This document shows positions 16,683 to 27,359 of a stretch of DNA of 64,000 nt, in pieces. The notes beneath the pieces were generated by a model that saw only the letters and a list, made by a program, of their open reading frames with translations, searched no databases and was not told the DNA's origin. This DNA comes from Actinomycetota bacterium (lineage in GTDB: Bacteria; Actinomycetota; Geothermincolia; Geothermincolales; RBG-13-55-18). Location of the stretch: NCBI GenBank assembly GCA_014360645.1, contig JACIXD010000005.1:211358-275357 (forward strand), written 5' to 3'. Every line of letters starts with the position of its first letter. Position 1 is the stretch's first letter. The translations under genes and the position numbers were made by a program.

Positions 16683-17795
16683 TCATGGACCTGCCCTCAT
16701 CTTGAGAAAAGACGGCCTGTAGGGCCGCGGAACCGCGAGCTCGGGCCGGCCGCAGGGAGGCGCGTCCAGGTCTGGGCAGGTGGCGTGGCAATTGGCCGTG
16801 CACCCCGGGATGGGGGCGAGCTCCCCCGGGCCCACGCGGCGCGAAAAGGGCATGGCGAATGCTTCGCAGTGGGGAAGCCCCGGCGTGTCCGCCTCGTCCG
16901 CCGAAAGCTCTTGGCAGACGGCGTAGGTCATGCCCAGCTCACACGCGGCAGCGCGCATGGCGAGGTGGAAGTCCAGGCGCAGGGGATGGCGCAGCATGTA
17001 GCCGCCGGACGTGTAGGAGCGGTCGTAGGCATAATCCCGCGCCAGCGCCGCTGCACCGCGGGCGGACAGGCCTCGCGCCAGCTCGCGCAACCTAGCCAGG
17101 GTGGAGCGTGTGAGGCGCCCCGTGGAGCCGACCACGTGAGCGGCTCCGACGGAGGCGCAGTCCTTCAGCAGATCCCACGCCCGTTCCATCCACTCTTCGC
17201 CGTAGAGCGCCCGCCACAGGGGAGGGATTACCGGGTCCAGGCGCACCAGGGCGGGCAGGCCCCGCGACGCGGCCCAGCGCAGGGCGGCGAGCCTCTGCCC
17301 GTAGGCGGGCGCCTGTGGCGAGAGGATGTCCAGGACCTCCGGAGGCCCCTCGACGGTCACGGCGAGAAAGAACCGGCCCGGGCCCGGAAACCCCGGGACC
17401 TCCTCCAGGAAAGAGGGATCGCCCTTGGTGATGACGTGGAAGCTCGCCCCCCATGCCACCAACACGCCCACCAGCTCTTTCACCGCCCGCCGCAGCTGGG
17501 GCACCTCCTGGCAGGGGTCGGTGACGTTGGAGATGGAGATGGGAGGGCACAGTTCCAGCCGGGACAGCTCCCGCTCCACTACGGAGGCCAGGTTGGTATA
17601 CACCACCATGCCTTCCTCATGGCGCCGGGAATAGACCGCGTCGCGCGCGTAGCAGTAAAGACACGCGTGCAGGCATTGCTCCTTCCCCGGGGGAGTGACG
17701 TTCACGATCCACTTGTGGTAGCACTTGCGCCCCTCCCCCCGGTAGGGGAAATCGTGCAGGGTGGGAGAGCGGCGCTCCCTCATGGTTATCTTCAT
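16683..17795 (-). CDS. Radical-SAM protein of the SPL/Rv2578c-like type
   Basis: 370 aa. The radical-SAM cluster motif is CLHACLYCYAR (about residues 41-51), preceded by KCYHKWIVNVTPPG. ISISNVTDPCQEVPQ and VITKGDPSFLEEV resemble the spore-photoproduct-lyase-like group. Extra cysteines near the C-terminus (CTANCHATCPDLDAPPC) may bind another cluster. Function unknown. I place the start at MKITMRERR; an ATG six codons upstream and one four codons downstream are alternatives because the ribosome site is weak. Confidence 0.75.
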   Translation of the reverse strand: MKITMRERRSPTLHDFPYRGEGRKCYHKWIVNVTPPGKEQCLHACLYCYARDAVYSRRHEEGMVVYTNLASVVERELSRLELCPPISISNVTDPCQEVPQLRRAVKELVGVLVAWGASFHVITKGDPSFLEEVPGFPGPGRFFLAVTVEGPPEVLDILSPQAPAYGQRLAALRWAASRGLPALVRLDPVIPPLWRALYGEEWMERAWDLLKDCASVGAAHVVGSTGRLTRSTLARLRELARGLSARGAAALARDYAYDRSYTSGGYMLRHPLRLDFHLAMRAAACELGMTYAVCQELSADEADTPGLPHCEAFAMPFSRRVGPGELAPIPGCTANCHATCPDLDAPPCGRPELAVPRPYRPSFLKMRAGP

Positions 17796-18029
17796 GCCCT
17801 CATGATATCCCATGGGCTTGTGTCAAGGCCTGCCTCAGCCTCGGGCCGGGGGGCAGAGCCGGATCCTGGGTCGCGGGCGGGATCAGGGATGGCAGTCGTG
17901 GATTGACCGTACAGTGGACCTGGGATGTGAAATGGGTCGCCGGGGGAGTTCTCGCGGGAGGATGAAGGGATGTAGTGGCGAGCGGGCTTTAGGCTTTCGT
18001 TCACGGCCCCCGGGAGGTGGCCCGGACGG
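17796..18029. other. Intergenic before the CRISPR array
   Basis: No gene or leader-like AT-rich tract is recognised here. Confidence 0.4.
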
Positions 18030-18478
18030 GTCCCTTGCGCGAGGGAAAATCATCAGTATGTGGCAAGCGGAAAAGGAATAATGCGGCGGGCCCCCTTGCG
18101 CAGGGGAAGGTCAGATGGCAGTGGCCCTCTCACGGACCGTTATCGGAAAGTCCCATTTGCACGGGGGAAGCTCGTAGCCAGGTAGAGCTCGCGCAAGCGG
18201 ACGAAGGTGGTCTCCCTTGCCCGGGTGGAGACCGCAGATGAATCCAAAAACTGTCTCTATAAGAGCAGCGTCTCCCCTTGCGTGCGCGGGGGAGATGTGT
18301 TGTCCCGCCCGTCCAATTGTCAATTGTCTCCCCTTGCGCGCGCGGGGGAGATGATGCCCTGCACCAAGCCCACCAGCACCAGGTTTGTCTCCCCTTGCGC
18401 GCGCGGGGGAGATCGCTCATGGAGAAAAAGATAGACATTTGTGACACGGGCAAGCCCCATTGCGCGGGGGGGGAGAGC
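18030..18478 (+). CRISPR. Degenerate CRISPR array, type I-E-like, no cas genes
   Basis: Eight units start near 18030, 18090, 18150, 18210, 18270, 18326, 18387 and 18448, a period of 60-61 bases with one of 56. The best three (18270, 18326, 18387) share a 27-base repeat, GTCTCCCCTTGCG then YGCGCGGGGGAGAT, whose ends can pair (TCTCCCC/GGGGAGA). Spacers differ. The outer units, especially upstream, have diverged, so the array is decaying from both ends. Period and hairpin fit type I-E. No cas gene is found in 64 kb. Confidence 0.8.
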
Positions 18479-18520
18479 CGTTAATCTGCGATTTCGCACG
18501 GGCCGGGAGCTGACACACGG
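18479..18520. other. Short spacer after the array
   Basis: Separates the CRISPR remnant from the fadA promoter; nothing else seen. Confidence 0.4.
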
Positions 18521-18550
18521 TTGCCTTCAAGCCGTCGCCGAACGTATAAT
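18521..18550 (+). promoter_or_regulatory. Promoter of the fadA-fadB operon
   Basis: TTGCCT (18521-18526), 18 bases, TATAAT (18545-18550). The leader to fadA would be about 178 nt; no clear operator palindrome was found in it. Confidence 0.55.
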
Positions 18551-18734
18551 TAACGTCGGACGGTAAGGGCGGAAGGAACGGTCACAGCAATGTTCGCAGC
18601 CGGTCTTCTCATAGTCTCAAGCGTTTCATCCCTCAAGGAAAAGCGGGGTTTCGCGCCCCTTCACATACAACCCGTTCCGAGATAACCCGGGCATCGCAAG
18701 ATGCCGACCTTGGCGACTTGAAGGAGGGGAAGTT

Positions 18735-19925
18735 ATGGCCAGGGAACTGCAGGAAGTCTATCTCATCGACGCCTGCCGCACCGCCTTCGGCAAAGCCCGG
18801 CCCGACGGCATCTTCGCTCAGACGCGCGCCGATGACATGGTGGTAAAGGTGATCCGCAGCCTGCTGGACCGCAACCCGGAGGTCCCCAAAGACAGGGTGG
18901 ACGACAACGTGTGGGCGGCCTCCACACAGTGGGGCGACCAGGGCCTGACCATCGGACGCACCACCGCGTTGCTGGCGGGCCTGCCCGTCTCCACGCCGGG
19001 ATGCGCCGTGGACCGCATGTGCGCGGGGGGCATGACCGCCATCTGCTTCGGCGCCTCCGAGATCCAGGTGGGCGCCGCGGACATCGTCATCGCCGGGGGC
19101 GTGGAGCACATGGGCAATCACCCCATGGGACAGGGCGCCGACCCCAACCCCCGCTTCTTGGCGGAGAAGCTGGTGGACCAGAGCGCGCTGAACATGGGCA
19201 TGACCGCCGAGAACCTGCACGACATGTACCCTGACATCACCAAGGAGATGTGCGACGAGTACGCCGTGGTCTGCCAGCAGAAGGCCAAGAAGGCTCTGGA
19301 CGAGGGCAAGTTCGAGAAGATCATCGTGCCCATGACGGTGTGGACGGGCAACGGCTGGAAGGTCGCGGACAGGGACGAGCAGCCGCGGCCGGACGCCACC
19401 CTGGAGGGCATGAAAGGCCTGCGCACCCCCTTCCGGGTCAAGGGCAGGGTCACCCCCGGCAACGCCTCCGGTCTCAACGACGGCGCCGCGGGAGCCATCC
19501 TGGCCTCGGAGAGGGCGGTCAAGGAATACGGCCTCAAGCCCAAGATGCGCCTGGTGCAGTACGCCTTCGCGGCGGTGAAGCCCGAGATCATGGGCCTGGG
19601 CCCCGTCCCCGCCACCCACAAGGTGCTGGAGAGGGCGGGCATGAAGTTCGAGGACTTGGACGTCATCGAGATCAACGAGGCCTTCGCGGTGCAGGTCATC
19701 GCCTTCATGAAGGAGTTCGGCATCGAGAAGTACGATGATCCGCGCCTCAACCCCTGGGGAGGGGCCATCGCCTTCGGGCATCCCCTTGCCTCTTCCGGAG
19801 GCCGCCTCATGGCCCAGCTCGCCTTTTACTTCGCGGAGCACCCCGAGGCGAAGTACGGCCTGGCCACCATGTGCGTGGGGCTGGGACAGGGCGGCTCGGT
19901 GGTCTGGGAGAACGTCCAGAGCTAG
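18735..19925 (+). CDS. fadA: Acetyl-CoA acyltransferase (thiolase)
   Basis: 396 aa. It performs thiolytic cleavage of 3-ketoacyl-CoA, the last beta-oxidation step. The acyl-accepting Cys is in DRMCAGGMTA (about residue 95), EINEAFAVQV (about 315) and GHPLASSGGR (about 351) follow, and the second catalytic Cys is in MCVGLGQGGS near the C-terminus. ATG at 18735 follows AAGGAGGGG. It is 27 bases upstream of the fadB-like gene, forming a classic FadAB trifunctional pair. Confidence 0.93.
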   Translation: MARELQEVYLIDACRTAFGKARPDGIFAQTRADDMVVKVIRSLLDRNPEVPKDRVDDNVWAASTQWGDQGLTIGRTTALLAGLPVSTPGCAVDRMCAGGMTAICFGASEIQVGAADIVIAGGVEHMGNHPMGQGADPNPRFLAEKLVDQSALNMGMTAENLHDMYPDITKEMCDEYAVVCQQKAKKALDEGKFEKIIVPMTVWTGNGWKVADRDEQPRPDATLEGMKGLRTPFRVKGRVTPGNASGLNDGAAGAILASERAVKEYGLKPKMRLVQYAFAAVKPEIMGLGPVPATHKVLERAGMKFEDLDVIEINEAFAVQVIAFMKEFGIEKYDDPRLNPWGGAIAFGHPLASSGGRLMAQLAFYFAEHPEAKYGLATMCVGLGQGGSVVWENVQS

Positions 19926-19952
19926 GATGAGGAGAAGGAAAGGAGGAAAGAG

Positions 19953-21986
<2,034 letters not shown>

Positions 21987-22010
21987 TGGGGTCACATCTT
22001 CGATCTTCGA
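21987..22010 (+). repeat. Palindromic element arm (copy 1)
   Basis: Starts immediately after the fadB stop: TGGGGTCACATCTTCGATCT then TCGA. A clear second arm is missing; a degenerate one may lie near 22053. Confidence 0.8.
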
Positions 22011-22180
22011 CGGTGTTTGAAAACCCGGCGAGTTCGCCTTGATCCCTGGCGACTGAAGACCAAAGATACAGATACGGTTCCCTTCAGCAGCCAGCTCAAG
22101 TATCCGGGGCCAAAGCAGACGGCGAATACCGCCGTGTCGTCGGGATTGCGCGGGCGCGCGGGATGAAATATCATTGAGGC

Positions 22181-23113
22181 ATGTTGCCCGAAGGTATCTT
22201 CCTGCACCGGGACGAGGAGACCATCTGGCCGGCCTCGGCCAATACGCTCATGATCCGGGACGCCGACGGCGCGATCCTGGTGGACGTGGGCTGCGGAAAG
22301 GAGGAGGTGTACGCCCGGCTGAAGGGGTTTGTCTCCTCGCACGGCCTCTCCATGGGCGACGTGCACACCGTGGTGCTCACCCACGCCCACCCCGACCACA
22401 TGGGCGCCATGCGCTACCTCCTGGAGGAGACATCGCCGCGGGTGTTCCTGCACCCGGTAGAGGTGCCCCTGGCGGCGGAGCCATCCCGCCTCAACGGGAC
22501 CTTCGACATGGCCCTGCCGTTGCGCTACGGCATCAACCCCTTCAACCTGGAGAGGCCGGACATCCTGGAATACTTCAGCAACCTCTGTCCCATGGCACGT
22601 GCCGACGCCACCGATCTCATCGACCCCGACGGCGAGCTGGAGCTGGGACGGTTCAGGTTCCGGGTCATCGTCACCCCCGGCCACGCCAACGGCCTCGTTT
22701 CCCTCTTCGAGCCGGAGAGCGGCGCGCTCTTCACCGCAGACGCGGTGGGGGACGTGGTCGCCTGGTACTCGCCTTCCTCGGGCGGACTCACCGGCTTTCT
22801 GGAGGGGCTGGACCGCCTGGCGGCCGTCCCCGCGTCCTTCCTCGTCCCCTCACATGGGAAGACGAGCGGCGCGCCGGCGCGCGAGATCGCCAGGACCAGG
22901 GAACGCCTCCTGCGCCGCGAGGAGAAGATACTGGGGGAGCTGGCGGCGGGGCCGGTCCCCTTTCCCGAGCTGGCATCCCGCGTGTTCAGAAACCCCCTCA
23001 TCGCCTTCTTCCCCGGACCCCAGATCCTCCAGTGCCACCTGGACAAGCTGGAGGCGGAGGGAAAGGTTAAGTGCCGGGGAGAGGAGGACGGCTGGCTGGT
23101 GGAAGCGCTGTGA
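22181..23113 (+). CDS. MBL-fold metallo-hydrolase
   Basis: 310 aa. The Zn-binding THAHPDHMGA motif (about residues 67-76) and later TPGHANGLVSL and VPSHGK give the metallo-beta-lactamase fold, and a winged-helix-like C-terminal tail (FPELASRVFRNPLIAFFPG ... HLDKLEAEGKV) resembles the LACTB2 group. Substrate unknown; its position after fadAB makes a thioester or lactone hydrolase plausible but unproven. Ribosome site (TTGAGGC) is weak. Confidence 0.82.
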   Translation: MLPEGIFLHRDEETIWPASANTLMIRDADGAILVDVGCGKEEVYARLKGFVSSHGLSMGDVHTVVLTHAHPDHMGAMRYLLEETSPRVFLHPVEVPLAAEPSRLNGTFDMALPLRYGINPFNLERPDILEYFSNLCPMARADATDLIDPDGELELGRFRFRVIVTPGHANGLVSLFEPESGALFTADAVGDVVAWYSPSSGGLTGFLEGLDRLAAVPASFLVPSHGKTSGAPAREIARTRERLLRREEKILGELAAGPVPFPELASRVFRNPLIAFFPGPQILQCHLDKLEAEGKVKCRGEEDGWLVEAL

Positions 23114-23233
23114 ATCACGGGCACGGCTCCACGGATGCGAGCGCATGAGGCGGGGTTAACAGGGCTCGGATGACAGGGATAGGAAAACTGGCGCGCACGG
23201 CCCTGGTGAATGAGTTTATAATCGGGGTGACCG

Positions 23234-23542
23234 GTGGCGGCGGAGCGCGAGGAAGGCGAGGTGGTGAACGCCTTTTTCATCTATTCCGAGGGACGCCCTG
23301 TCTTCACCGGCCTATGTTCCCTCATCCTCGGGGCCCTCATCGCCCTGCTCATGCTCATCTTCCAGAGCAGGGGCCTGGGAGGGGTGGCCATACTCTTCTC
23401 CATCTTCGCCCTGGGCATGGCCATCACCAACCTCACCACCATACTGCGCAGCGAGGGGATCTCCATGGGGGTGGGGACGGTCATCTTCATCGCCTTCTCT
23501 TTCCTGGGACTGGTGGGGGGAGGCATGGCTATGTCCGGCTGA
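23234..23542 (+). CDS. Small three-helix membrane protein
   Basis: 102 aa. Three hydrophobic segments (about residues 24-45, 49-70 and 76-98) make up most of the chain. No family recognised. GTG at 23234 has GGGGTGA just upstream; a second GTG nine codons later (VNAFFIY) also has a purine-rich site, so the start is uncertain. Confidence 0.55.
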   Translation: MAAEREEGEVVNAFFIYSEGRPVFTGLCSLILGALIALLMLIFQSRGLGGVAILFSIFALGMAITNLTTILRSEGISMGVGTVIFIAFSFLGLVGGGMAMSG

Positions 23543-23828
23543 CGGAGGAGGCGGCCGGCGTCACCGTCGGAGGATACGGCCACGCAGGCATGGACGCACG
23601 GACATGGATCGGACAGGCCGGGTGACCCGCAGCGCAATCCGGGTTTCGAGCCGGCTTTGTTCCGGACCCCGGGCGGTCATGGCCCTGCCCTTACCGATAC
23701 CATGGCAGGAAATGGTATTAAGTGAGCGGCATCCGGCACGATTAGACGCGGGATCTCGGCATCAGATGCCGCGGCCGGCCGGGGTTTGCCGCGGGGCGAC
23801 GGAGAATCCGGACGATAAAGGAGATGTC

Positions 23829-24956
23829 TTGAGGCCCGAAAACGGCGAGATGGGATTGCGACGCAGGCCCGCGCGGCCCGGGTCCTCATTTCATGCCGCA
23901 CTCCTCATGCTGGCGCTCCTGTCGCTGGCTTTAGCCCTCACCGGCGGCGGGCACGGGAGATCGCCGCACGCAGTGCTTTCCCTTCCTCTACTTGGCATAG
24001 CCGTGCTCACCAACGTGGAGGCGGGCAGGAACCGCTTCGGGCGCTACAAGCGCTACGGCATCCCGGAGATGGTGGGGAACCGGGGCCTGGTCATGGAGAC
24101 GGAGACCATGGAGGAGATCGACGGCGCAGTGGAGCGCATGCTCGCCCGCGGTGAGCGCCTCCTGTGCCTCAACGGCGGGGACGGCACCGTGCAGCGGACC
24201 GTCACCCACATGGTGAACAAATACGGGGAGGGCTCCGACCGCATACCGGTGATCTTCCCCCTGCGCGGGGGAACCATGAACCTATTGGCGGACCACCTCG
24301 GCATCAAGGGCACGCCGCCCGAACTGCTGCGCCGCGCCCTGGACACCGAGCGCTCTCTTGACGAGCTGCCCTGCGTGGATGTTCCCACCCTGCGGGTGAC
24401 TCGCCGCACGGGCGAGAGGGAGGAAAGGGTATACGGGTTCTTTTTCGGCAACGGCGCCCTCTACCGTTTTCACCGCGTCTATTACCGCGAGACCAAAGGG
24501 GGGCCGGTGGCCGCCGCCAAGCTCTTCGCCAAGTGCGCCTTCGGCGGCGCAACCCGCCGCACCCGCTACCGGGACGTCTTCGGCCTCACCCCGGCGCGGG
24601 TGGCCATCGACGACTTCGAGCTCCCGGCGGAAGAGGTGACGGTGGTGCTGGCGGTCGTCTTTCAGGTGGTGGTGATAACCTTCGACGCCTTCCGTGACGA
24701 GGGCGAGGGCGATTTCTACGTCATCGCCACCAGCGTCCCCATCTTCCGCCTCGCCCGCAGGCTGCACCGGCTGCTGTGGGCGAGGGGGAGCGAGCCCCCC
24801 TACCCCAGGGAGGAGTTCTTCAACCAGCGCGCCTCCCGCATCCGCATGGAATGTCGCGAGGGCTACAGCCTGGACGGGGAGGTCTTCGAGCTGGAGGAGC
24901 CCTACGCCCTCACCATCGAGCGCGGCCCCTCGATCAGGGTCCTGAACCCTGTATAG
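23829..24956 (+). CDS. Diacylglycerol/lipid kinase family protein
   Basis: 375 aa. NGGDGTVQRTVTHMV (about residues 115-129) is the DAGK catalytic nucleotide motif, followed by FPLRGGTMNLLADHLG. A hydrophobic N-terminal stretch (AALLMLALLSLALAL) may anchor it to the membrane. TTG at 23829 is chosen because AAGGAG lies five bases ahead; a longer in-frame extension upstream is not family-like. Related to, but clearly diverged from, the lipid kinase at 13666. Confidence 0.78.
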   Translation: MRPENGEMGLRRRPARPGSSFHAALLMLALLSLALALTGGGHGRSPHAVLSLPLLGIAVLTNVEAGRNRFGRYKRYGIPEMVGNRGLVMETETMEEIDGAVERMLARGERLLCLNGGDGTVQRTVTHMVNKYGEGSDRIPVIFPLRGGTMNLLADHLGIKGTPPELLRRALDTERSLDELPCVDVPTLRVTRRTGEREERVYGFFFGNGALYRFHRVYYRETKGGPVAAAKLFAKCAFGGATRRTRYRDVFGLTPARVAIDDFELPAEEVTVVLAVVFQVVVITFDAFRDEGEGDFYVIATSVPIFRLARRLHRLLWARGSEPPYPREEFFNQRASRIRMECREGYSLDGEVFELEEPYALTIERGPSIRVLNPV

Positions 24957-25133
24957 TGCCATGCCTCATAACCATTGGTCGCCCCGTCTGGATTAAAGTC
25001 CGCCGCCAGCTCAATTTACGTGGGCCAAGACAATACCTTAGCCTTAGGGTTTGCAATCGAGACCTCATGCCCTGCTCATATCGACAATCCGCTTTTGCCG
25101 TCTTTTTCCGGCGTTATTGGTCCTTTCGAGATG
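24957..25133. other. Intergenic, lower GC, no gene
   Basis: Start of the lower-GC tract that continues through 29.6 kb. I see no coding signal here. Confidence 0.5.
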
Positions 25134-25162
25134 TTGACGCCATGAACCATCTATGCTTAAAT
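25134..25162 (+). promoter_or_regulatory. Promoter of the DUF6125-CoA-transferase-permease cassette
   Basis: TTGACG (25134-25139), 17 bases, TTAAAT (25157-25162). The predicted start near 25169 falls inside the palindrome at 25161-25184, an arrangement expected for repression. The leader to the first gene is about 365 nt. Confidence 0.5.
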
Positions 25163-25184
25163 ATGGGTGACCGGTCACCCATAT
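25161..25184. promoter_or_regulatory. Perfect 24-bp palindromic operator
   Basis: ATATGGGTGACC followed directly by its reverse complement GGTCACCCATAT, with no spacer. The TGACCGGTCA core is typical of TetR/AcrR operators. The TetR gene at 28874-29551 closes the same cassette and is the likely binder. Confidence 0.7.
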
Positions 25185-25534
25185 TCATGCATATGAGAGA
25201 CATGAAAGGAAATCGGTCGATCATGGTGTTTCTCGGAGCGCGCTTCCGGTGTCCCGGATCTCGAGAAAAGAGTCCGGTTGGATCTCACGGCGTCGCTATT
25301 GTCGCCTGCCCATTCCAGTGAAGAGTCAGCTTGAGCGGCAGGCACAGAGAAAATGGAGGGCAAGTCCTTCGAACCGTGGGTACGGATGTTGGTCCGGTCG
25401 TCGGAGTCCTTGTCAGGTTTGCCTCGATGTGAGCGTTAGCGCATGAGTGATCCGTTTTCGCCGTTGCGATAACGGTCGATACCGAGATGTGGCAGAGTAT
25501 TGGTTTCGCGAAGACTTGACAAAGGAGAGTGGTA

Positions 25535-26125
25535 ATGGGAGACACAAAAGAGGGCAGGGTGACTTGGGAGGAATTGCGCCTCGAGTTACTCGGACTTCCT
25601 AAGGAAAAACTGGTCGATCTTATCGACATGTGGGTGAGGAACTACTGGACGAACCAGAATTACTGGATAGTCTTTACGGAGAGGGATTTCGGCGAGGAGG
25701 CCGCTGCGAGGCTTGACGGGGAGATCTGGGAAAGGACCGCACGCGCTCAAGCATATCGGTTAAAAAGGATCCTCGAGCTGGGGGATGACATACAGAGCCT
25801 TGCCACTATCCTGAAGTTTTCCGCTGCACAATGGGTCAACGCTGGCTTCAGGTGGGAATTCCTATGCGTCGAGGAAAAGCGTCTGGCATTCAGAGTCAAT
25901 GAATGCCCCATGGGCAAATATAGAAAAGAGTTGAATCTACCGTTGTTTCCCTGCAAGATCGGCTCCCCGCCCCTGTATATCGCAATGGCCCATGCGGTCA
26001 ACGAGGGTTTTGTCGTGAATTGTCTTCATGCTCACCCCGATCCCCCGAAGGAGAACGTCATGTGTGAATGGGAGTTCATCTTGCCGGATGGCGAGAGCGG
26101 GAGGTGTGCAAAATGTCCGAGTTAA
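25535..26125 (+). CDS. DUF6125 family protein
   Basis: 196 aa. Start region LPKEKLVDLIDMWVRNYWTN, then LDGEIWERTARAQAYRLKRIL, FRVNECPMGKYRKELNLPLFPC and a Cys/His-rich end (CLHAHPDPPKENVMCEWEF). This pattern matches the uncharacterised DUF6125 proteins that recur beside CoA-linked catabolic genes in anaerobes. ATG at 25535 follows GGAGAG. The 3' end overlaps the CoA-transferase start by 13 bp, so the two are co-translated. Confidence 0.7.
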   Translation: MGDTKEGRVTWEELRLELLGLPKEKLVDLIDMWVRNYWTNQNYWIVFTERDFGEEAAARLDGEIWERTARAQAYRLKRILELGDDIQSLATILKFSAAQWVNAGFRWEFLCVEEKRLAFRVNECPMGKYRKELNLPLFPCKIGSPPLYIAMAHAVNEGFVVNCLHAHPDPPKENVMCEWEFILPDGESGRCAKCPS

Positions 26126-27336
26126 AAAAACCTCTTGAAGGAGTAAGGATTCTCGATCTCACCTGGGTATACGCCGGGCCTTTCGCGACACTCGTGCTCA
26201 GCGACCTAGGGGCGGAAGTGATCAAATTGGAAGGGCCGCCGGTGGGCGACTATACGAGGGTCTTTCCCCCTATGAGGAACGGGTGGAGCGGGTATTACTA
26301 CATGTTGAATCGCGGCAAAAAGTCCATAGCTTTGAACTTAAAAATGGAGGAAGGGAAAAAGATCTTCCTCGACCTGTGCAAGAGATTTGATGTGATCACG
26401 GAGAATTTCGTGGCCGGAACCATGGATAGGCTAGGCCTCGGATATGAAACCGTTAAAAAAGTGAACCCTTCCATGATTTACGCGGCTATAAGCGGGTTCG
26501 GTAGTTACGGCCCCTATTCCAAGATGCCCTGCGTCGATCCCGTCGCACAAGCTATGGGCGGGTTGATGAGCATGACGGGATACCCTGGGATGCCGCCACT
26601 CAAGACGGGACCCGCCGTCGCGGATTCGCTGACGGGACTATTCCTTGCCGTCGGCATCCTCGCAGCGCTGCGGAAAAGAGACGTCACGGGTCACGGGCAG
26701 AGGATCGAGGTCGCAATGATGGACGCCGTATTCTCGGTTCTCGAGGAGAGCGTGATAAGAGCGAGCATGACGGGCGATTCCCTACCCGCCAGGGGAAATA
26801 CCGATCCCTTAGGGGCGCCTTGGGATGCTTTTCAGACCAGGGATGGTAAATGGGTGATGGTTTGTTGTGTCGGCAGTGACAAGTTCGACAGGATCTACCG
26901 GCATATCGGCAGGGACGACATAGCGGATAAATATAAGGGCGACTCGGAGCAAGCGATCGAGGCGAGATCACGCGACCTCGCTTACCTTAACTCCGCTTTC
27001 GCCGAGTGGGTGAAAACACAGGAATCATCAGCGTTGCTTGATTTCCTGCTCGAGATGAGTATCCCGTGTGGGATTGTAAAGGACGTTGTTGAACTACTCG
27101 ACGATCCCCATCTTTATGCTCGTAGGATGATTCTCGAGCATGACCATCCAAGCCTGGGAAAAGTCAAGACTTTCAACCAGCCCATCAGGTTTCTCGATGA
27201 TCGAGGTGTCGATGAAGCAGTAAAGCTGCACGACAAAGCCCTGGGCAATGACACCAAAGCCATCCTTGCGAAAGAGCTCGGCATCTCGGAAGAGGAGATA
27301 AGCAACCTCAGGGAAAAGGGCGTCGTCTGGGCCTGA
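26113..27336 (+). CDS. CaiB/BaiF family III CoA-transferase
   Basis: 407 aa. ILDLTWVYAGPFATLVLSDLGAEVIKLE (residues 13-40) and ITENFVAGTMDRLGLGYETVKK (about 97-118) are diagnostic of family III CoA-transferases; the nucleophilic Asp is expected near PCVDPVAQAMGG (about 139-150). It moves CoA between carboxylic acids, so the cassette probably activates an imported acid. ATG at 26113 follows GGGAGG. Lower GC than the fad genes, suggesting acquisition. Confidence 0.9.
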   Translation: MSELKKPLEGVRILDLTWVYAGPFATLVLSDLGAEVIKLEGPPVGDYTRVFPPMRNGWSGYYYMLNRGKKSIALNLKMEEGKKIFLDLCKRFDVITENFVAGTMDRLGLGYETVKKVNPSMIYAAISGFGSYGPYSKMPCVDPVAQAMGGLMSMTGYPGMPPLKTGPAVADSLTGLFLAVGILAALRKRDVTGHGQRIEVAMMDAVFSVLEESVIRASMTGDSLPARGNTDPLGAPWDAFQTRDGKWVMVCCVGSDKFDRIYRHIGRDDIADKYKGDSEQAIEARSRDLAYLNSAFAEWVKTQESSALLDFLLEMSIPCGIVKDVVELLDDPHLYARRMILEHDHPSLGKVKTFNQPIRFLDDRGVDEAVKLHDKALGNDTKAILAKELGISEEEISNLREKGVVWA

Positions 27337-27359
27337 AGGTCTCGAGAGGGAGGGGTTCG

